This document shows, in pieces, positions 26,169-34,515 of a stretch of 64,000 bases of DNA. Position 1 is the stretch's first letter; each line of letters starts with the position of its first letter. The position numbers and the translations under genes were made by a program. The DNA is from an uncultured Roseobacter sp. (lineage in GTDB: Bacteria > Pseudomonadota > Alphaproteobacteria > Rhodobacterales > Rhodobacteraceae): contig NZ_CANLYL010000008.1 in NCBI RefSeq assembly GCF_947495275.1, positions 186,001 to 250,000 of the forward strand, given 5' to 3'. The notes beneath the pieces were generated by a model that saw only the letters and a list, made by a program, of their open reading frames with translations, had not been told where the DNA came from and did no database searches.

Positions 26169-26789
26169 ATGAAAGTTTACGATATCGAAGGTTTCCCAAA
26201 CCCAGCGCGGGTTCGCATTGCGTTGGCGGAAAAAAACGCATCCCAGCATGTCGAATTCGTTGCCGTTGATGTGATGGCTGGCGAGCATCGGTCCGACGCT
26301 TTCAAAGCAAAGAACCCCGATGCAGCAGTGCCCTGCCTAGAATTGGATGACGGGTTCTGCATCTCGCAATGTACAGCCATCACCGAATACATCGATGGCA
26401 CTTTCGAAGGGCCTTCCCTGACCGGTGAAACTGCGCGGGAACGTGCGCAAATCTCGATGATGAACCGACGCGCGGAATCCGGCCTGCTTGATGCAGTGGG
26501 TGCCTACTTCCACCATGCAACGCCCGGTCTTGGCCCGGATCTTGAGACCTATCAAAACGCGGAGTGGGGTCAGAGACAAAAGGGTAAGGCACTGGAGACC
26601 ATGGCTTACCTCGACGGTGTTTTGACGAGAAGTGGCTACTTGGCTGGTGAGACGTTCTCGATGGCCGATATCACCGCATTTGCTGGCCTCATCTTTGCCG
26701 ACTTCGCCAAGATCGAGGTCCCCTCAGACTTGATTCATCTCTCAGCTTGGCGCACCAAAGTTGCAGCCCGCCCCAGCATTGCCGGCTAA
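26169..26789 (+). CDS. Glutathione S-transferase family protein
   Basis: A 206-residue GST of normal length. The N-terminal thioredoxin-like domain begins MKVYDIEGFPNPARVRIALAE, where the usual catalytic Ser/Cys site is replaced by a Pro-Asn-Pro-Ala stretch; the cis-Pro is in AAVPCLELDDG and the glutathione gamma-Glu contact in ISQCTAITEYID (near 60-75). The C-terminal helical domain has FSMADITAFAGL. It begins a same-strand run of GST, cupin, flavin oxidoreductase and TetR genes, suggesting detoxification. Confidence 0.88.
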   Translation: MKVYDIEGFPNPARVRIALAEKNASQHVEFVAVDVMAGEHRSDAFKAKNPDAAVPCLELDDGFCISQCTAITEYIDGTFEGPSLTGETARERAQISMMNRRAESGLLDAVGAYFHHATPGLGPDLETYQNAEWGQRQKGKALETMAYLDGVLTRSGYLAGETFSMADITAFAGLIFADFAKIEVPSDLIHLSAWRTKVAARPSIAG

Positions 26790-26822
26790 GCCGCGCGGCA
26801 CCCGATCAAAGGAAAACCAAAT

Positions 26823-27491
26823 ATGGAACTGAACGCAGATTTCACCCAGCGGGTTGTCGTGCACTCGGATAAAATACCGTGGCAAGCCTCCCCGATGCCA
26901 GGCGTTGACCGACGTATGCTTGATCGCATCGGTGGCGAGGTGGCCCGCGCCACTACGATTGTGCGCTATGCGCCGGAGAGCCGGTTTTCTGCGCATACAC
27001 ACACAGGTGGTGAGGAATTCATCGTGCTGGATGGCGTCTTTCAGGACGAGCATGGGGACTATCCCGCCGGCACATATGTACGCAATCCACCAACCACCAG
27101 CCACACGCCCGGTTCCGTGTCGGGATGCACAATCTTTGTCAAACTATGGCAGTTCGACATGGCTGACCGCAATCAATTCCGCAAGGATATGGCAGGGGAA
27201 TTGACCACCCCAACGAACGGCGTCGCGCAGGCGATACTGCATCAGGACGAAAGAGAGACCGTAAGCTACATTGTCCTGGATGCCGGAGCGGATCTTGCTC
27301 TTGAAGCAGAAGGTGGAATCGAAGTGCTGATGATCGACGGCACGATGTCAGAGAGTGGTGAGGAGCTTGAGAAAGGATCCTGGCTAAGGCTCCCCGAAGG
27401 GGCTGCGCTGTCTGCAACCGCCGGAAGTCAAGGCGCAAAAGTCTGGATCAAATCAGGCCATTTACCACATGCCAAGGCCCCAAAACTCTGA
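26823..27491 (+). CDS. ChrR-like cupin protein without anti-sigma domain
   Basis: A 222-residue two-cupin protein. The first cupin holds the metal pattern of the ChrR cupin: [17 protein letters not shown] near 56-72 and a later His in TTSHTPGS near 95. The second cupin lacks these residues. ChrR is the zinc anti-sigma factor for RpoE in singlet-oxygen response, but its N-terminal zinc-binding domain is absent here and no sigma gene is adjacent, so this is more likely an enzyme or sensor. Its stop overlaps the next gene by 23 bases. Confidence 0.82.
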   Translation: MELNADFTQRVVVHSDKIPWQASPMPGVDRRMLDRIGGEVARATTIVRYAPESRFSAHTHTGGEEFIVLDGVFQDEHGDYPAGTYVRNPPTTSHTPGSVSGCTIFVKLWQFDMADRNQFRKDMAGELTTPTNGVAQAILHQDERETVSYIVLDAGADLALEAEGGIEVLMIDGTMSESGEELEKGSWLRLPEGAALSATAGSQGAKVWIKSGHLPHAKAPKL

Positions 27492-28587
27492 CGGTATCTC
27501 CGGTGCATCGAACGACGTGGGCGGCAAGCGTGTGAAGACCGATGTCCTGATCATCGGAGGTGGTTTGGCGGGGTTGAGCCTGGCAGACCGCCTGGGGGCC
27601 GCAGGCCGAGATTTCCAGATCGTCGAGGCCCGCAATCGATTTGGCGGACGGATCAAGACGGAAAGCTTCGGCGGCGCCAGATATGACATGGGCCCTGCAT
27701 GGTATTGGCCCGGTCAACCGCGCATGGCGGCGCTTGTTAAACGCCTGCGGTTGACCCCGTTCGATCAGTTTTGCACGGGCCTGCTAATTGCCGAGGATGA
27801 AGCCGGACGTATTCAGCGAGCCCGGGGGCACGCCCCTATGCAAGGCTCGATCAGAGTGCAGGGAGGCATGCGGGCTTTGACCGATGCGCTTGCTGACGCC
27901 ATCCCGGAGCAACGAAAAACTCTCGGCGTATCTGTAACCGGCCTTTCAAAAAAAATGGATGGCGCGACAGCTGATCTGTCGAACGGATTTACGATCACGG
28001 CGCGTCAGGTGGTACTGGCGCTTCCCCCGCGCCTCGCAGCAAACACCATCCGCTTTTCCCCTGCGCTCGACCCGACCGTGGCCCGAGCGATGCAGGCCAT
28101 TCCCACCTGGATGGCCGGGCAAGCAAAGGCCCTTGTGATCTACGATTCCGCATTTTGGCGCGACGCGGGCTTCTCTGTCGATGCCATGAGCCGTCGTGGA
28201 CCAATGGTTGAGATACATGATGCATCCCCCGCAGAGGACGGCCCCTTTGCGTTGTTCGGGTTCATCGGGTTACCCGTTGACGCGCGTCACGACGAGGCCA
28301 AGCTCCGTGAAGGAGTGGTGTCGCAGTTGGAACGGTTGTTTGGTTCCGAGGCGCGCAAACCGCGCGTCGTTTACATCAAGGATTGGGCGCAAGATCATCG
28401 GACGGCAACGCAACAGGATCACGCACCGCTTTTTGCCCATCCCGCCTACGGTCTTCCTGACGCGATGAAGCATTTGTGGGCCAACACGCTCGTCCTCGGC
28501 GGGACCGAAGTAGCACCCTATTTCGGAGGCTTTCTCGAAGGAGCATTGGAAGCCGCTGAAAATGCGTTTAATGACCTGAATACCTAA
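27469..28587 (+). CDS. FAD-dependent amine oxidase-like flavoprotein
   Basis: A 372-residue flavoprotein with the dinucleotide-binding motif [21 protein letters not shown] near residues 25-45 and the second motif [10 protein letters not shown] of the flavin amine oxidase family near 55. A C-terminal FAD contact reads [20 protein letters not shown]. The ATG at 27469 overlaps the cupin gene; a GTG at 27532 just before the Rossmann strand is an alternative. The substrate could be an amine or a desaturase-type lipid. It is followed closely by a TetR regulator. Confidence 0.85.
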   Translation: MPRPQNSDGISGASNDVGGKRVKTDVLIIGGGLAGLSLADRLGAAGRDFQIVEARNRFGGRIKTESFGGARYDMGPAWYWPGQPRMAALVKRLRLTPFDQFCTGLLIAEDEAGRIQRARGHAPMQGSIRVQGGMRALTDALADAIPEQRKTLGVSVTGLSKKMDGATADLSNGFTITARQVVLALPPRLAANTIRFSPALDPTVARAMQAIPTWMAGQAKALVIYDSAFWRDAGFSVDAMSRRGPMVEIHDASPAEDGPFALFGFIGLPVDARHDEAKLREGVVSQLERLFGSEARKPRVVYIKDWAQDHRTATQQDHAPLFAHPAYGLPDAMKHLWANTLVLGGTEVAPYFGGFLEGALEAAENAFNDLNT

Positions 28588-28590
28588 CAG

Positions 28591-29172
28591 ATGGGTGCTC
28601 TCGCCATGCCAACCGACACGAAAACGGCTCTACTCGATTCAGCAGAACGCGCAGCGCGCAGCCAGGGTTTTGATGGTTTCAGCTATGCCGATCTGGCTGA
28701 GGATGTCGGCATTCGCAAGGCCAGTATCCACCATCATTTTGCCACCAAGGCCGCTCTTTCAGTGGCCATGATGCAGCGATATCGCCTGGGATTAGAGAGC
28801 GCTTGTCAACAAATCGACGACACCTATACATCCGGGCGGGATCGGCTGCTGGCGCTTGTTGGCGTCTATCGTGACGCGCTGAGAGGTGGAAAAAGTCTTT
28901 GCCTATGCGTCTCCTTCTCTGCCAGCAGGGCAAGTCTTCATCGCGACGTCATCGCGGAGATTAAACTTTTCCGCCTGATGATGCTGAAGTGGATCGCTAC
29001 CGTATTCGAGCTTGGGAAAAGCGATGGCACAATTCGCGCGGTCTCTGACCCGGAGCGCGAAGCCGCCGCGACCCTGTCCTTGCTGGAAGGCGCGCAACTT
29101 GCCGCTCGCGCAGAGGAAGACATGGCCCTTTACGAAAAGGCGCTGAGCCTGCTTTTGGATCGAACGCATTGA
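28591..29172 (+). CDS. TetR-family transcriptional regulator
   Basis: A 193-residue regulator. The N-terminal helix-turn-helix reads FSYADLAEDVGIRKASIHHHFATKAAL near residues 29-55, with the typical Tyr/His-Phe pattern, and a helical ligand domain follows. The ATG at 28591 is four bases after the oxidoreductase stop; a second ATG at 28606 is possible. The position at the end of the GST-cupin-oxidoreductase run suggests that it represses that run, but no operator was found before 26169. Confidence 0.87.
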   Translation: MGALAMPTDTKTALLDSAERAARSQGFDGFSYADLAEDVGIRKASIHHHFATKAALSVAMMQRYRLGLESACQQIDDTYTSGRDRLLALVGVYRDALRGGKSLCLCVSFSASRASLHRDVIAEIKLFRLMMLKWIATVFELGKSDGTIRAVSDPEREAAATLSLLEGAQLAARAEEDMALYEKALSLLLDRTH

Positions 29173-29434
29173 TCATTGACGGCAGTTCGTCGCCTCACCG
29201 ATCGGCGAAGAACGCGCCTGTCCGCATCTGACCACGGCGGCAGGATGGATCTCTGCCCGCAGCGCATAGGATCAGATTCTCGTTTGCGTTGAGTAATTTC
29301 ATTGCTTTTCAGACGTGTACGGTAGTAATAATTCCCATTAACCAGTTAGTTGTACTTTTTCGACCACCCCCCATCCCCAGTGAATGCGCATTGGACGATG
29401 AGATTTTCAGGGCTTGGTTGTTAGGATATTGGAC

Positions 29435-30055
29435 ATGGAAAATGGCACTTCAGGCGCGATTACGTGGCGCCCTCTCGGGCTCGACGATATTTCACGTATC
29501 AGCGATTGGTTCTGGAATTTTGCGGACGCTGCCCTTTTCGACAGATCCCTCCCCATGCCAATCAGCGAAGATGCATTGCAGCAAAACTGGCGGAAATCCA
29601 TGCTTTGCGAGGGCATTCCCTGCGCCTATTGGTTTATCGCCGAAGACGAAAATCAGGAGCCGCTTGGAATTGCCGGCCTGGAATCGGTGAATTACATCCA
29701 AGGCGACGCCGTGTTGCCGTTTTTCGTCGCGCGCGATTTCCGACAAAAAGGGCTGGCCACCGCGATGACCATCTCAATCCTGGATCTGGCGTTCAGACAA
29801 CTGCGGTTGCACCGGGTGACAACCTTTTTTCGGGATGACAACGCGGCGACCCAACGCGCGCTCCAAAAGGTAGGGTTTTCCGAAGAAGGCCGTTTCCGCG
29901 AGGGCTGGTTTTCGAGTGGCGTCAGAAAAGATATCGTTATCGCTGGTATTCTGGGCTCAGAATGGATAGCGAACCGACATCAGGTGGTTGAGAATGTGAC
30001 CGAATCCTGCAAGCTATCGTTTGTACCGACCTGTTGGAAAGAGGAACGTGAATAA
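29435..30055 (+). CDS. GNAT-family N-acetyltransferase
   Basis: A 206-residue acetyltransferase of the RimJ/L type. The acetyl-CoA loop is ARDFRQKGLATAMT near residue 98, and the C-terminal part has the NAATQRALQKVGFSEEGRFRE stretch of this branch. The ATG at 29435 is preceded by AGGA eight bases away; the frame extends upstream only to a TTG. The stop overlaps the GTG start of the cyclase gene by eight bases, so the two are likely translated together. Substrate unknown. Confidence 0.85.
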   Translation: MENGTSGAITWRPLGLDDISRISDWFWNFADAALFDRSLPMPISEDALQQNWRKSMLCEGIPCAYWFIAEDENQEPLGIAGLESVNYIQGDAVLPFFVARDFRQKGLATAMTISILDLAFRQLRLHRVTTFFRDDNAATQRALQKVGFSEEGRFREGWFSSGVRKDIVIAGILGSEWIANRHQVVENVTESCKLSFVPTCWKEERE

Positions 30056-31838
30056 CACCGCTCAAAATGCTGGGTCTGAAAAGAATCTAAGGCGGCGCCT
30101 TGTGGCGGTCGTCTTTGCCGACGTCGCGAATTTCAGCAGTATGATGAGTGTCGACGAGGTCGGAACAACGATCTCGGTAGCAAGCAGGCTTGAAAAGTTC
30201 CGCGATGCGATCCGATCCTATTCCGGCGAATTCAAGGGGTCGGCAGGTGACAACGCCTTCATGGTCTTTGAAAGCGCTGTAGATGCCGTCACCTTTGCAA
30301 TCGAAATGCAGAAAACCCTTGCCGGTGAAAACGACGGCCTGCCCGAAGAGGAGCAGGTCTGGTTCCGATTTGGCATAAACCTTGGTGAAATTCTCATCAG
30401 CGGTGACGAGATCACTGGCGAAAGCATCAATATCGCCGCCCGGATCGAAGCCTTTGCCGCGCCCGGTCAGGTTTGCATTTCCGGTGCAGCCTACGACCAT
30501 GTCTGCAACAAGCTGAAATACGGCTATGAGTATCTTGGCGGTCAGGATTTCAAGAACATCGGCCGGACCATTGACGTTTTTCAAGTTCATGAAAACCCGA
30601 CGACGGCGGCAATGACACCGGGGCTAAGGCGCAATCTGGAAAATTCAGCGGAGTTCAAAGAACGCCCCGTTGCCAACCAGTCCATCGTCGTTTTGCCTTT
30701 TGGCTTTCAGGGCAGCAATCAGGACGACCAGTGGTTTGCAGAGGGCTTGACTGAAGATGTGACGACCAATCTGTCGCGGTTTCAGGAGTTTTTCGTGATT
30801 GCCCGCGGATCAGCGAACATGTTTGCCGACCGCTCAAAATCACCCGCGCAGGCGGCGCGCGAATTGGGCGTTCGCTACGCTGTCGATGGCACCGTGCGCA
30901 AAGCCGGTTCAAGGATACGCATTACGCTGCAATTGCTGGATGCCCTTCAGGACAGGACGATCTGGGGTGAGCACTACAATCGAGACGTCGAAGATATCTT
31001 TGATTTGCAGGACGAGATCACGCAGATCATCGTATCGGCCACCGCTGCCAGAATTGAGGCGACGGAACGCGAGAGGATGCGCCTGCTGCCACCTGCAAAT
31101 CTCATGGCTTACGGATTTGTGCTCAAGGGGCACCGGCATGTTCTGAAATACACGCAGCCGGAAGTGCGTCATGCGCGCGATCTCTACGAGAACGCAATTG
31201 GAAGTGATGCGCGCTACGCCCGTGCGTATGCCGCAAAATCCAGAACCTACAATCTGGATTGGCGCTATGACTGGGCCGAAAAACCCGACATTGCTTTGGA
31301 TGATGCGCTGAGTTTCGCCCGTGAAGCGATTGATCTCGACGAATCCGATGCGCGCGGATTTGGAGAGCTGGGCTTTGCACATCTGTACCGCAAAGAGCAC
31401 GACGCGGCGATCAACGCCTACGACCGCGCTCTGAAACTCAATCCCAATGATGCCGACTTGATGTCAGACATGGCTGACGCGCTTGCACATACGGGACGCT
31501 CGGAAGAAGCCATTGAATTGCTGCACAAGGCGATGCGTCTCAACCCGTTTTACCCTGACCAATACATCTGGCATCTGGGCGGGGCCTATTTCAACCTGAA
31601 GCGCTATGAAGACGCGATCAGCACGATCAAGAAGATGCAGAACCCTACCGAAGGCCGGCGCATCCTTGCTGCAAGCTACGGCCATCTTGGCATGACGAAA
31701 GAGGCGAACGCCCAAGCAGAGCTTGTACGTCAGGCGCACCCCAACTTCTCCGTTGATCGCTGGGCCGACGTCCAACCTGACAAGTTCGAGGAAGATGTGC
31801 ACCACTTCCTCGATGGGTTAAAACGCGCGGGCCTTTAG
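30048..31838 (+). CDS. Class III adenylate/guanylate cyclase with TolB-like and TPR domains
   Basis: A soluble protein of about 596 residues. The cyclase domain (about 18-180) has the first metal Asp in VVFADVANFSS, the second in GSAGDNAFMVF and the SINIAARIEAFAAPGQVCIS stretch. A TolB-like domain (SIVVLPFGFQGSNQDDQWFAEGL, about 210-340) follows, then four or more TPR repeats to the end. The GTG at 30048 overlaps the GNAT stop; an upstream TTG at 30021 is weaker. This architecture is common in Rhizobiales and Rhodobacterales. Its end meets the peptide precursor gene tail to tail. Confidence 0.88.
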   Translation: MNNTAQNAGSEKNLRRRLVAVVFADVANFSSMMSVDEVGTTISVASRLEKFRDAIRSYSGEFKGSAGDNAFMVFESAVDAVTFAIEMQKTLAGENDGLPEEEQVWFRFGINLGEILISGDEITGESINIAARIEAFAAPGQVCISGAAYDHVCNKLKYGYEYLGGQDFKNIGRTIDVFQVHENPTTAAMTPGLRRNLENSAEFKERPVANQSIVVLPFGFQGSNQDDQWFAEGLTEDVTTNLSRFQEFFVIARGSANMFADRSKSPAQAARELGVRYAVDGTVRKAGSRIRITLQLLDALQDRTIWGEHYNRDVEDIFDLQDEITQIIVSATAARIEATERERMRLLPPANLMAYGFVLKGHRHVLKYTQPEVRHARDLYENAIGSDARYARAYAAKSRTYNLDWRYDWAEKPDIALDDALSFAREAIDLDESDARGFGELGFAHLYRKEHDAAINAYDRALKLNPNDADLMSDMADALAHTGRSEEAIELLHKAMRLNPFYPDQYIWHLGGAYFNLKRYEDAISTIKKMQNPTEGRRILAASYGHLGMTKEANAQAELVRQAHPNFSVDRWADVQPDKFEEDVHHFLDGLKRAGL

Positions 31839-31845
31839 AAGCGGA

Positions 31846-31867
31846 ATGCCAGCTTAGTCGCTGGCAT
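31846..31867. terminator. Hairpin between convergent cyclase and peptide precursor genes
   Basis: ATGCCAGC at 31846-31853 pairs with GCTGGCAT at 31860-31867 around a six-base loop. It spans the stop codon of the minus-strand precursor and lies eight bases after the cyclase stop, so it could serve both strands. Confidence 0.5.
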
Positions 31868-32333
31868 CTCCACGCGCTCCGCTGATACGTGCGCCCGAGA
31901 CACGGGCTCCGGAGACACGGGCACCTGAGACACGCGCGCCGGACACACGGGCACCAGAGACGCCACTTGCACCCTCGGACATCATTTCGAGTAAAAGCGT
32001 TTCGAACTTGCCTTGGTCGAGGGCAAGACGCACGGTTTCATCCGTCCGCTTCACAGTCCACGCACGCAGTTCCTTGAAGAATTTGACATTCTTCTCGTTC
32101 GGTCCGGGAACGGCCACGTCGGCTGCTTTTTCACTATCCCCTTTGACCAAGTAAAGGACGGGGGTCGGAATTTCGTAATAAACCCCGTCGTAGGTGAACC
32201 CGTAAATACGGGCAAATTGCTCTTCTTTTTTGCTTAAAACATTGTCGCCGCTTGTAACGGATACGACGGCAAGGTCTTCGACTTCGCGTCCGAACAAGAC
32301 CACCGCCTCGGATGTATAAAGTGTTTCTGACAT
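31854..32333 (-). CDS. Candidate RiPP precursor with six C-terminal VSGAR/ISGAR repeats
   Basis: A 159-residue protein. Residues 1-122 form a long, mixed-charge N-terminal part without signal peptide or membrane segment; then five copies of VSGAR and one ISGAR follow without gaps, and the tail GDASD ends the protein. A long leader plus tandem identical short units is the layout of multi-core RiPP precursors. The start at 32333 has AAAGGG nine bases upstream. It is the last gene of a minus-strand group with a metalloprotease, TfuA and YcaO genes, the enzymes that would modify and cut it. I know no named family that matches the N-terminal part. It does not fit the pentapeptide repeat (A[DN]LxX) family. 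Confidence 0.75.
   Translation of the reverse strand: MSETLYTSEAVVLFGREVEDLAVVSVTSGDNVLSKKEEQFARIYGFTYDGVYYEIPTPVLYLVKGDSEKAADVAVPGPNEKNVKFFKELRAWTVKRTDETVRLALDQGKFETLLLEMMSEGASGVSGARVSGARVSGARVSGARVSGARISGARGDASD
31872..31961 (-). repeat. Six 15-base tandem units encoding the VSGAR core repeats
   Basis: Six in-frame 15-base units, read on the minus strand. The peptide is constant but the codons are not: Ser is TCT, TCC, TCA, TCC, TCG, AGC; Gly is GGT, GGC, GGT, GGA, GGC, GGA; Ala is GCC, GCG, GCC, GCC, GCA, GCG; Arg is always CGT. The single amino-acid change is Val to Ile in the last unit. Confidence 0.95.
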
Positions 32334-32408
32334 AGTGTTTTTCCCTTTGGGAGCAAAAACCGCCCCCATTCATTCGCGTGTATACAAGTATTAACCTATT
32401 CTTTGTTT

Positions 32409-33665
32409 TCAGTCCATTGGAACCATCGTGCGCACTGAATTCGCGTGACTGTCTTTACCCAGCGGTTTGAGTTGCGGACCCACATCTACATATCCGATGT
32501 CCCGAAGCTTGAAGTTGCCGCGGATCAGACGTTCAAAACGCCCGCCGGTGTGTTCCTGATCCACCTCCAGAAAAATCTCGGCAATGTCGACAAAGTTCAG
32601 GTCGCGCCTGTTAATTCTCTGCCAGGTGTCGGCAAGATAGGTTCCCAAAATGTCACGCGCATCCAGCAAGGCCAGCTTGAATTTATCCGGCTGGGCCGCG
32701 TAGGCCTCGTCAAAAAGCTCCTGCATGACCGGTGCGTAATCAGCCGTAGCAAGCAACTGATCCGACAGATCCTCCATTTCTGCCGAAATCGCGCCGTAAT
32801 CGAGCAGCATTTCGTGAAAAAGGTCTACCAGAATGTCAAAGAAGGCACCCGTGAGAGGCTGTGACAGATGGTGTTCCTTGACCCATCCTTTGGCAAACTC
32901 ACCAAGACGTTTGTCATTGGCCGCAATCCTGATTTGCTTGTTATCTGAAAGCTCCGCGATCCGGTTCACGGCGTTCAACATGTAAAGATTGCCGTGGGTA
33001 TTTTCCAACAGCAGATCAACAAGTGAATTGAAGTGAAGCGATGAAATCAGCGCCACAAGATCGGCAGCACTTTCATGAAAACCGAAATACTCACCGGTGA
33101 CATTTTCCGGGTCCGGGACGCCGACTTCGGAGTAGATGATCGCATGCCCAAGTTCATGGGCGATGACATCAAAATTCAGACTGAAGGGTTTGTACCCACC
33201 GTTCTTCCGATCTCCGCCCATCTCTATGAAGCCATAGCCGGAATAGGCATTTTCAAGTGATGGCAAAATTGTCAGTTCAACACGGTCGTGGGTCTTGTCA
33301 CTTTGCCACGGGATGATGCGACCGAAGTATTCCTCCCAAATATCCATCACGAAACGAACAGTGCCGAAGAGATGCGCTGTTTCAAACTGCGGCGTCCCCG
33401 GCTCAAGGTAATCGAAATGGCCATCAGCGTCCGGCATCGCGGGCGCTTCGATATCCCCCATCCATGGTGGGGCCAGAACATCAGAACCATCGGGCGAAAT
33501 CCCATAGGGCTGCTTTTTGCCAATCGGAAAAATCGTGTACATGCGATCATCCGATGGACCCGGAGCCAAAGTCCCCGCAATCGAAGAAACAACGACCGTT
33601 TCCGGTTCGGAAAAACTGTCCAGAAAATGTGGCTGAGGAAACAGCCGGAAACGTGTTCCTTCCAT
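32409..33665 (-). CDS. Cytoplasmic gluzincin (M4-like) metalloprotease of the RiPP locus
   Basis: A 418-residue protein with the zinc motif HELGH at residues 170-174 and, 24 residues on, ESAAD at 198-202, the third-ligand motif (ExxxD) of thermolysin-like gluzincins. Unlike secreted thermolysins it has no signal peptide or propeptide, so it should act in the cytoplasm. It starts 79 bases after the TfuA gene and ends 75 bases before the precursor gene, all on the same strand. It could remove the leader, cut between repeats, or both. The ATG has GGAG about ten bases upstream. Confidence 0.82.
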   Translation of the reverse strand: MEGTRFRLFPQPHFLDSFSEPETVVVSSIAGTLAPGPSDDRMYTIFPIGKKQPYGISPDGSDVLAPPWMGDIEAPAMPDADGHFDYLEPGTPQFETAHLFGTVRFVMDIWEEYFGRIIPWQSDKTHDRVELTILPSLENAYSGYGFIEMGGDRKNGGYKPFSLNFDVIAHELGHAIIYSEVGVPDPENVTGEYFGFHESAADLVALISSLHFNSLVDLLLENTHGNLYMLNAVNRIAELSDNKQIRIAANDKRLGEFAKGWVKEHHLSQPLTGAFFDILVDLFHEMLLDYGAISAEMEDLSDQLLATADYAPVMQELFDEAYAAQPDKFKLALLDARDILGTYLADTWQRINRRDLNFVDIAEIFLEVDQEHTGGRFERLIRGNFKLRDIGYVDVGPQLKPLGKDSHANSVRTMVPMD

Positions 33666-33744
33666 GACGCAGGCTCCGCAATCCGCTCAGTAACAGCTTA
33701 GGGCTACAGCAAAATCTCCCATCCGTCTATTCGCCCCCACATAC

Positions 33745-34515
33745 TCAATCACCAAAAAGGCGGTATCCCCCTCCTTTCGGTATTGGCGTATTTGCCGCGC
33801 GCCTTCGCCAGTTCTTGATGGCGTTGAGCCATAGATCCGTTTCTTCAAAGTGAAAATCGGCGGTCGGCGCGTCAAATCTCATCTCAGACAGTCGCGCCAA
33901 TAGTTCAGCCGCATCCTGTTGCTTTTGATCGACTTCATGATGGCGAACCCAATCGCGCAGTTCCCGGCACTTGTCAGGTGGGAGATTTGCCGAGCCTACA
34001 GCCTCAAAAACGCTTTCCCACGTCCGCACCTTGTAGAACTGCGATTTTGCCAGATCAGTTGCATACTGCGCTTGGGTCATCGTGATGACCCCCGCTGTCG
34101 CTGCGGCCTCCAGTGTCGCGCGGGCATTGACCATGGCGAGGCTTAGCGCCGGATACCCGACCTCTGCCGGTCCATGCAGCAGGGCGACTTCATCGTCGTC
34201 TTCCAACACACCGTCGCGAAACGCCTGGTAGATATTTCCGACGCCCTGCATCCCGAAAACATCCAGTTCCGCTGCGCGTAAAGCCCCCATGCTCGCAGCC
34301 CCCAAAACCGCGACACCTTGCGACAAGGCCCACAGGATTTCCTTGTGCCAGACCGAAGGAACACCTTCAAAGAAACCGTCTATAATGCCAATGGCTGCGG
34401 GGTTTTCCAGACAAGCCAGAAACACATCCCCCTGTTGCACGGGGGGACGCAGATCAATTTCAGTGTCGATTTGGTCTGCTACGCCCACCATCGATGGTCC
34501 GGCAAACACAATCAT
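33745..34515 (-). CDS. TfuA-like protein
   Basis: A 256-residue protein of the TfuA family, named from the trifolitoxin cluster. Diagnostic segments: FAGPSMVG at the N terminus, IDGFFEGVPSVWHKEILWAL near 45-64, the strongly conserved GAASMGALRAAEL near 72-84, and DGVLEDDDEVALLHGPAE near 101-118. TfuA proteins act with YcaO enzymes and are thought to supply sulfur for backbone thioamides, as in methyl-coenzyme M reductase and thioamide RiPPs. It overlaps the YcaO gene by four bases (ATGA), so the two are co-translated. Confidence 0.92.
   Translation of the reverse strand: MIVFAGPSMVGVADQIDTEIDLRPPVQQGDVFLACLENPAAIGIIDGFFEGVPSVWHKEILWALSQGVAVLGAASMGALRAAELDVFGMQGVGNIYQAFRDGVLEDDDEVALLHGPAEVGYPALSLAMVNARATLEAAATAGVITMTQAQYATDLAKSQFYKVRTWESVFEAVGSANLPPDKCRELRDWVRHHEVDQKQQDAAELLARLSEMRFDAPTADFHFEETDLWLNAIKNWRRRAANTPIPKGGGYRLFGD

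Noticed and set aside
26823-27491. ChrR anti-sigma factor
   Set aside because: The N-terminal zinc-binding anti-sigma domain is absent and no sigma factor gene is adjacent.
31872-31961. CRISPR or slippage microsatellite
   Set aside because: Fifteen-base units without spacers, in coding frame, with synonymous variation; not CRISPR and not a fresh slippage array.
31854-32333. Pentapeptide repeat protein (A[DN]LxX type)
   Set aside because: The repeat is VSGAR with no Leu/Phe at the central position and only six units, too few for a quadrilateral helix.
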